Positions 17,901 to 20,200 of a DNA stretch of 20,200 nt are shown here, one piece after another (within the stretch, counting starts at the first letter, position 1; each line of letters begins with the position of its first letter). Below the pieces are notes generated by a model. It made no database searches, was not told where the DNA came from, and saw only the letters and a list, made by a program, of their open reading frames with translations. The stretch comes from JBAWXE01 sp037144255 (GTDB taxonomy: Bacteria; Bacteroidota; Bacteroidia; Chitinophagales; Chitinophagaceae), in assembly GCA_037144255.1 (NCBI GenBank), contig JBAWXE010000046.1, positions 1-20,200 on the forward strand, read 5' to 3'. Position numbers and translations under genes: made by a program.

Positions 17901-18979
17901 ATACTATCCATGTACTTTTTCTGCACTTTGGCTACACTGTCTGCATAATGTTTTCGGGTCACTTTCATGGCATCCATCACCTTTTTTCTGGCTGCAAATG
18001 CACTATCATTGGTTCTTTTTCTGACTATACGTATACTATCCAAATGCACAGCACGCGATAGGGATACACTATCTTTATATCGTTTACTATCTTTGTATTT
18101 GTGTATAGCTGTCATGCTATCAGCACGTTTTTTCTGTACTGCTTTTATTTTGTCCAGTGCCTTTTTTCTACCTGCTATTAGGCTATCTGTACTTTTCTTA
18201 CGGGCTATCTTCAGAGAGTCCATAGACTTTTTTCGAGCTAGTTTCAGGCTCTCTATTTTCTTCTCCCTGCTTATTTTTACACTATCCTGATATCTCTTAC
18301 TGCTACGATATTTACGAATGGATGCAAGTGCATCTGTACTTTTTTTTCTGGCAACCTTCACACTATCAGTACTGTGCTGCCTGCTCAGCTTCATCTGCTC
18401 CAGATTGCGTTTTTGAGCCGCTCTACTTGAGTCTAATGCATGTTGTCCTGTTGTATGGGTATTACTGCTTCTTGTGTTTGTGTGAGTTGTATTATTGGTA
18501 TGTGCTGGTCTACGTGCTGCTATACTATCAGTTATCCTTTTACGGTTAGCTTTGATACTATCTGCACTATGCTGTCTGGTCAGTTTCATTCTTTCCATCG
18601 CATCTTGTTGTGCTGCTTTGGTAGAATCCAAGTTGTGCTTTCTGGCAGCAGCTATACTATCGGCAATTACTTTTGTATGATCCTTACCGCCCGTATTACT
18701 AGCTCTCGCAGCTCTTGCTGCAGCCAGGCTATCTGCTATTCTTTTACGGTGTTCTTTGAGACTGTCAGCTACATGTTGTCTGGCCAGCTTCATATTTTCT
18801 ATAGCCTCTTTTTGAGCAGCTTTGGTAGAATCCAGTGCACGTTGGCGGGTAATATTAAGGCTATCTGTTTTACTCTTTTGGGCATACGAAGACAGGTTGC
18901 CCAAAATGCAACAAGAAAATAATAATATAAAATAACCTATTGCACGAAACCTCAATGTGTTTTTACGCTTTGAACTCAA
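14993..18979 (-). CDS. SprE/PorW-like TPR protein of type IX secretion/gliding, with a long repetitive N-terminal extension
   Basis: 1328 residues. The signal peptide (about 1-34) ends in SSYAQ; a cysteine pair (23-24) preceded by LFS is a poor lipobox, so lipidation is uncertain. Residues about 43-405 are an 11-residue repeat array rich in K, R, A, D and S. TPR-like helices cover about 500-1130 (for example LYLLLGQAFYYKGDYKNA from 503 and LGNVYYNLGDYPLA from 773). The block SSWYFSNP ... FKRKWGTRPLTDNWRR (884-916) matches the conserved WYF-NP/KWG-R-L-DNWR block of the SprE/PorW family, as does the C-terminal domain (about 1208-1328) after an N/T/A-rich linker (1151-1207). SprE and PorW are needed for T9SS secretion, and for gliding where present. 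The usual family length is, as I recall, clearly shorter (under 1000); the excess is the repeat region. It is the first gene of the SprE-rel-M32-membrane protein unit. Confidence 0.82.
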   Translation of the reverse strand: MSSKRKNTLRFRAIGYFILLFSCCILGNLSSYAQKSKTDSLNITRQRALDSTKAAQKEAIENMKLARQHVADSLKEHRKRIADSLAAARAARASNTGGKDHTKVIADSIAAARKHNLDSTKAAQQDAMERMKLTRQHSADSIKANRKRITDSIAARRPAHTNNTTHTNTRSSNTHTTGQHALDSSRAAQKRNLEQMKLSRQHSTDSVKVARKKSTDALASIRKYRSSKRYQDSVKISREKKIESLKLARKKSMDSLKIARKKSTDSLIAGRKKALDKIKAVQKKRADSMTAIHKYKDSKRYKDSVSLSRAVHLDSIRIVRKRTNDSAFAARKKVMDAMKVTRKHYADSVAKVQKKYMDSIKAVRKIRTDSLAKAKAAREKALKALEKKKEDRMKLALSIKIQKKREAWSNEQMLKKKWSFPRKNTQNLFTRDNYYFNAEKRMKEAVDNMQRTKKENYDSLIALYPFDPNRDSSLMMADMDSIIQKTSIGIQIHDPRSKWGDDLYLLLGQAFYYKGDYKNATSAFRYIISMQEQEKLQKEKNKGKSGSSSRNKSKDVPSIVEEEDKQFLDFLKHKTVHNDAILWLSRTFTTQGQIENSESILELVQSDPKFPEDLKGRLALEQAFLELKQKNYTDATRHLAIAKDDGNLPEWIRRRTAYMNGQLLQYQGNYTTSADNFRMVLDMNPKIDMDFYARKNLANSLMMAGIDQESATSSLKKMLNDGKYTPYYEQVYYVLGGLCASTNKTDEAVTYFQKSIRAPKSTKKQKALSFASLGNVYYNLGDYPLAKKSYDSATFLATYAVGDSNINTAIRRSRALTEITGPAYTIHVQDSLLDLCNLTDKEQRAIAKKYINLLLKKKQDSTFRAENATAAVNNMQDVVDVDLSSWYFSNPSQSQQGFSEFKRKWGTRPLTDNWRRIAASNAISNSSNDSTLLAEDSTSTELDENGLPTIESLLSLIPKTEEKKLLVYDRLQRAYVDLGSAYIKQLDEYARALATFDTLDKRFPNHKYKAEEIYNKYTIALKQNKLPKAQEYIAELLEKYPNTQWAALVRPSEDGKELANSGISENIYYQETYDLLLNRQYTEVLQHVKVAREKYTDTKYKGRLRIIEATAYAGQGEYAIADSLIVRYMGSNPPDSLRAWADAVLQLVSKYRPKTGGKNATVADNASTKNTIENNQKVGKDTNPANATVSANATTATNSNTAASQTGEFTYDSHEEHYCVISFYGPESKSASMKAGVIDLNTNRFKQQNLSMISDPSLGTQGMIVVKSFQSVPQARYYMMTVKNTQQIFKDYKNSEYSVFLISASNYLKLVASHDIQKYMDYYITNYK
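17780..18853 (-). repeat. In-frame 33-bp (11-residue) coding repeat array
   Basis: It encodes residues about 43-400 of the SprE-like protein. The unit is roughly xRKKxxDSxKx. Runs are uninterrupted in places, for example ARKKSMDSLKI, ARKKSTDSLIA, GRKKALDKIKA, VQKKRADSMTA. Three copies of a four-unit (44-residue) block occur at 18716-18850, 18512-18646 and 18317-18448, each beginning LDS(T/S)(K/R)AAQ and separated by non-repetitive linkers. Two copies of a 16-residue unit with five extra residues (RKYRSSKRYQDS, HKYKDSKRYKDS) lie 71 residues apart (18272-18319, 18059-18106). The DNA copies are clearly diverged, so the array is old or under protein-level selection. It predicts a long charged helix or coiled coil. 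Confidence 0.9.
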
Positions 18980-19196
18980 TGTTAATAACTGAGTTTGCTA
19001 CCTTTTTATTTTGTTTCCTGACCTGTTTTCGTCAAAAATCAACTCAAAAGACAATTCTACCAAAAATACACAAAACTGCCATCATATTTAAAGGATGATT
19101 ATTTAATTTATTAATTTAATATCAATATAAAATAGCATGTTAATTTAGCATGAATGGGTAGGCATTTGTCTGTACCAATGGCGTAAATTGCAACGG
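18980..19196. other. Divergent intergenic region between the SprE-like and ATP-synthase-side units
   Basis: A+T-rich and without a gene. It must hold promoters for both directions. The leftward one has a good -7 candidate (next entry). The rightward one has only TAATTTAG (19141-19148), one mismatch from TAnnTTTG, with no TTG at the proper distance. Confidence 0.5.
19061..19068 (-). promoter_or_regulatory. Candidate -7 box for the SprE-like/rel operon
   Basis: CAAAAATA on the plus strand reads TATTTTTG on the minus strand, an exact TAnnTTTG match. It lies 81 bp before the ATG at 18979, giving a leader of about 75 nt. At the -33 distance there is TTTA rather than TTTG (plus-strand TAAA at 19089-19092), a weak match. 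Confidence 0.4.
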
Positions 19197-19694
19197 ATGA
19201 GGAAAGTATCATGGAAGATGCCGAGTCTGTTCAGGAGATTCAATGCTCCTTTCAGAATAGTTTTTATAGATGATGAGTCCTTGGATGAAGTTGCATCTTT
19301 TAGACTTACCAAAAGAAATGTCTATGTAGTGGCTAGTACTTTGTTTGTTGTTATAGTTACTATTACTGTTAGTATATTATTGTTCACACCACTCAAGTAC
19401 TATATACCCGGATATGGTAGTAACAGTACTCGCATGCAGACCATCAAACTGAAGCAAAGGGTTGATTCTTTGTCAGACCTAGTAGCTGCACAACAGACAT
19501 ACGAGGCAAATATCAATAAAGCAATCGCAGGTAAATATCAGGTCACCAAAGATACAAATACCTTGGATATGAACAAGGTAAGAAAGGAAGCCATGAACAG
19601 CATTTTGCCTAAGCCTGAAGAGATCAAAAAGGATGCGATAGAGAGTGTGAAAAAGGAAAATAAAAAGAGCAAAAAGTCCAAACCCAACATATGA
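19197..19694 (+). CDS. Membrane protein like the N-terminus of Bacteroidota M23 peptidases, without the peptidase domain
   Basis: 165 residues from the ATG at 19197. A TTG at 19188 and an ATG at 19218 are alternative starts. A cytoplasmic basic N-terminus carries FRIVFIDDESLDEVASFRL. One membrane helix follows (about 29-52), then FTPLKYYIPGYG just outside, a short coiled coil with LKQRVDSL, and a lysine-rich tail (KKENKKSKKSK). The FRxV...D-DE-SFRL / FTP-YIPGYG pattern is what I know from the membrane-anchored start of M23 (LytM-type) metallopeptidases in this phylum. There, about 150 residues of peptidase follow; here the frame ends with no HxxxD or HxH motif. Its stop overlaps the AtpZ start (ATGA), so the two are translationally coupled. 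A role as envelope or cytoskeleton scaffold is inference only. Confidence 0.7.
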   Translation: MRKVSWKMPSLFRRFNAPFRIVFIDDESLDEVASFRLTKRNVYVVASTLFVVIVTITVSILLFTPLKYYIPGYGSNSTRMQTIKLKQRVDSLSDLVAAQQTYEANINKAIAGKYQVTKDTNTLDMNKVRKEAMNSILPKPEEIKKDAIESVKKENKKSKKSKPNI

Positions 19695-19903
19695 CAACAC
19701 CTCGCGATACTAATAGCGGTATGCGTTATGCAGGTCTGGCCACACAATGGATGGTGATGCTATCATTGGCTGTTTGGGCAGGTATGAAACTGGATCATTT
19801 GTTGAATTGGAAGATTCCTGTATTTCTAATAATATTACCATTAGCTGCTTTGTGCATGTCTCTGTGGCAATTGATAAAAGAATTTAATAAACCCCGTAAA
19901 TGA
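19691..19903 (+). CDS. atpZ: AtpZ/AtpI-family F0F1 ATP synthase accessory protein
   Basis: 70 residues with two membrane helices: about 16-34 (QWMVMLSLAVWAGMKLD, with the glycine-Asp pair usual at the end of helix 1) and about 43-63 (PVFLIILPLAALCMSLWQL). Size, hairpin topology and position fit the AtpZ family (ATPase_gene1), encoded at the head of ATP synthase operons and implicated in Mg/Ca transport or assembly of the c-ring. Both ends overlap the neighbours by four bases (ATGA), so the three genes are read from one message. The rest of the atp genes would lie to the right of the window and are not seen. Confidence 0.85.
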   Translation: MTTPRDTNSGMRYAGLATQWMVMLSLAVWAGMKLDHLLNWKIPVFLIILPLAALCMSLWQLIKEFNKPRK

Positions 19904-20200
19904 AAAAATATTATTCCATTATTATACTGATAGTTTTTTTGCTCTTGGCTAGCTTTTTTTATTTGCTGAAAGCACAGCGACCGGAGTTTGATATGATGCT
20001 ACTGCAAGTCGGAAACATAGTGGTGGCAGCACTTTCATTAGTTACATTCCTGATAGTGAGCCAGAAAATGGATGGCAGACCCGAAGCTTTTGTACGTGGT
20101 AAGAATGCTGCTTCTTTTCTGAAAATATTGGTTTGCATGTTTGCGATGCTTATATATCTGGTGATGAACAGAGAGCATATACATAAGGCATCTGTATTTG
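19900..20200 (+). CDS. Small membrane protein of the atp operon head (3' end outside the window)
   Basis: 100 codons are visible from the ATG at 19900, which overlaps the AtpZ stop. Three membrane helices are predicted: about 6-23 (SIIILIVFLLLASFFYLL), about 36-54 (LLQVGNIVVAALSLVTFLI) and about 76-93 (LKILVCMFAMLIYLVM). This resembles the unnamed AtpI-like protein that often stands between atpZ and atpB in Bacteroidota. That identity rests on place, size and topology, not on a recognised motif. Confidence 0.7.
   Translation, partial: MKKYYSIIILIVFLLLASFFYLLKAQRPEFDMMLLQVGNIVVAALSLVTFLIVSQKMDGRPEAFVRGKNAASFLKILVCMFAMLIYLVMNREHIHKASVF

Noticed and set aside
17780..18853. Regular repeats on the plus strand that could be taken for a CRISPR or tandem satellite array
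   Set aside because: The period is 33 bp with no unique spacers of constant length. The repeats stay in frame, encode a consistent 11-residue protein pattern on the minus strand, and differ at the DNA level as coding repeats do.
19178..19186. Minimal upstream frame ATG-GCG-TAA before the M23-like gene
   Set aside because: A two-codon frame occurs often by chance and nothing (no ribosome site, no conservation data) supports a role.

Overview
The window looks like a stretch of ordinary chromosome from a member of the Bacteroidota, most likely the Chitinophagales (Chitinophagaceae-like). Several signs point there: a SprE/PorW-type TPR protein of the type IX secretion/gliding system, a Bacteroidota-type deoxynucleoside kinase beside folK, a fasciclin protein of the kind common in this group, a bifunctional Rel with the variant RLRD motif, promoter-like TAnnTTTG boxes, and A+T-rich spacers with almost no Shine-Dalgarno sequences. 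The genus cannot be fixed from sequence reading alone. I see no IS element, prophage, CRISPR array, tRNA or rRNA.

Layout. Positions 1-3097 are read leftward: recQ (its 3' end lies outside the window), a deoxynucleoside kinase, and folK. Positions 3162-10223 are read rightward: sppA with a strong terminator, a secreted fasciclin protein with a second strong terminator, L-serine ammonia-lyase (GTG start), kdsA, and a secreted dipeptidyl-peptidase IV. Positions 10235-18979 are read leftward again. In transcription order they are a 1328-residue SprE/PorW-like protein, rel, an M32 carboxypeptidase, a small two-helix membrane protein and a KTSC-domain protein. The first four are tightly packed and look like one operon. 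From 19197 to the right edge there are three membrane proteins joined by ATGA overlaps: an M23-like membrane scaffold without its peptidase domain, AtpZ, and an unnamed protein of about 100 or more residues. They look like the head of the F-type ATP synthase operon.

How the genes relate. Most are housekeeping: DNA repair (recQ), nucleotide salvage and folate (dNK, folK), envelope quality control (sppA), serine catabolism, the Kdo part of LPS (kdsA), peptide use (DPP IV, M32), the stringent response (rel), outer-membrane secretion (SprE/PorW) and energy (AtpZ).

The least ordinary parts are two. The SprE/PorW homologue carries a roughly 360-residue N-terminal array of 11-residue (hendecad) repeats with higher-order duplications. 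The peptidase-less M23-like scaffold sits directly upstream of AtpZ. I found no convincing undescribed multi-gene system.
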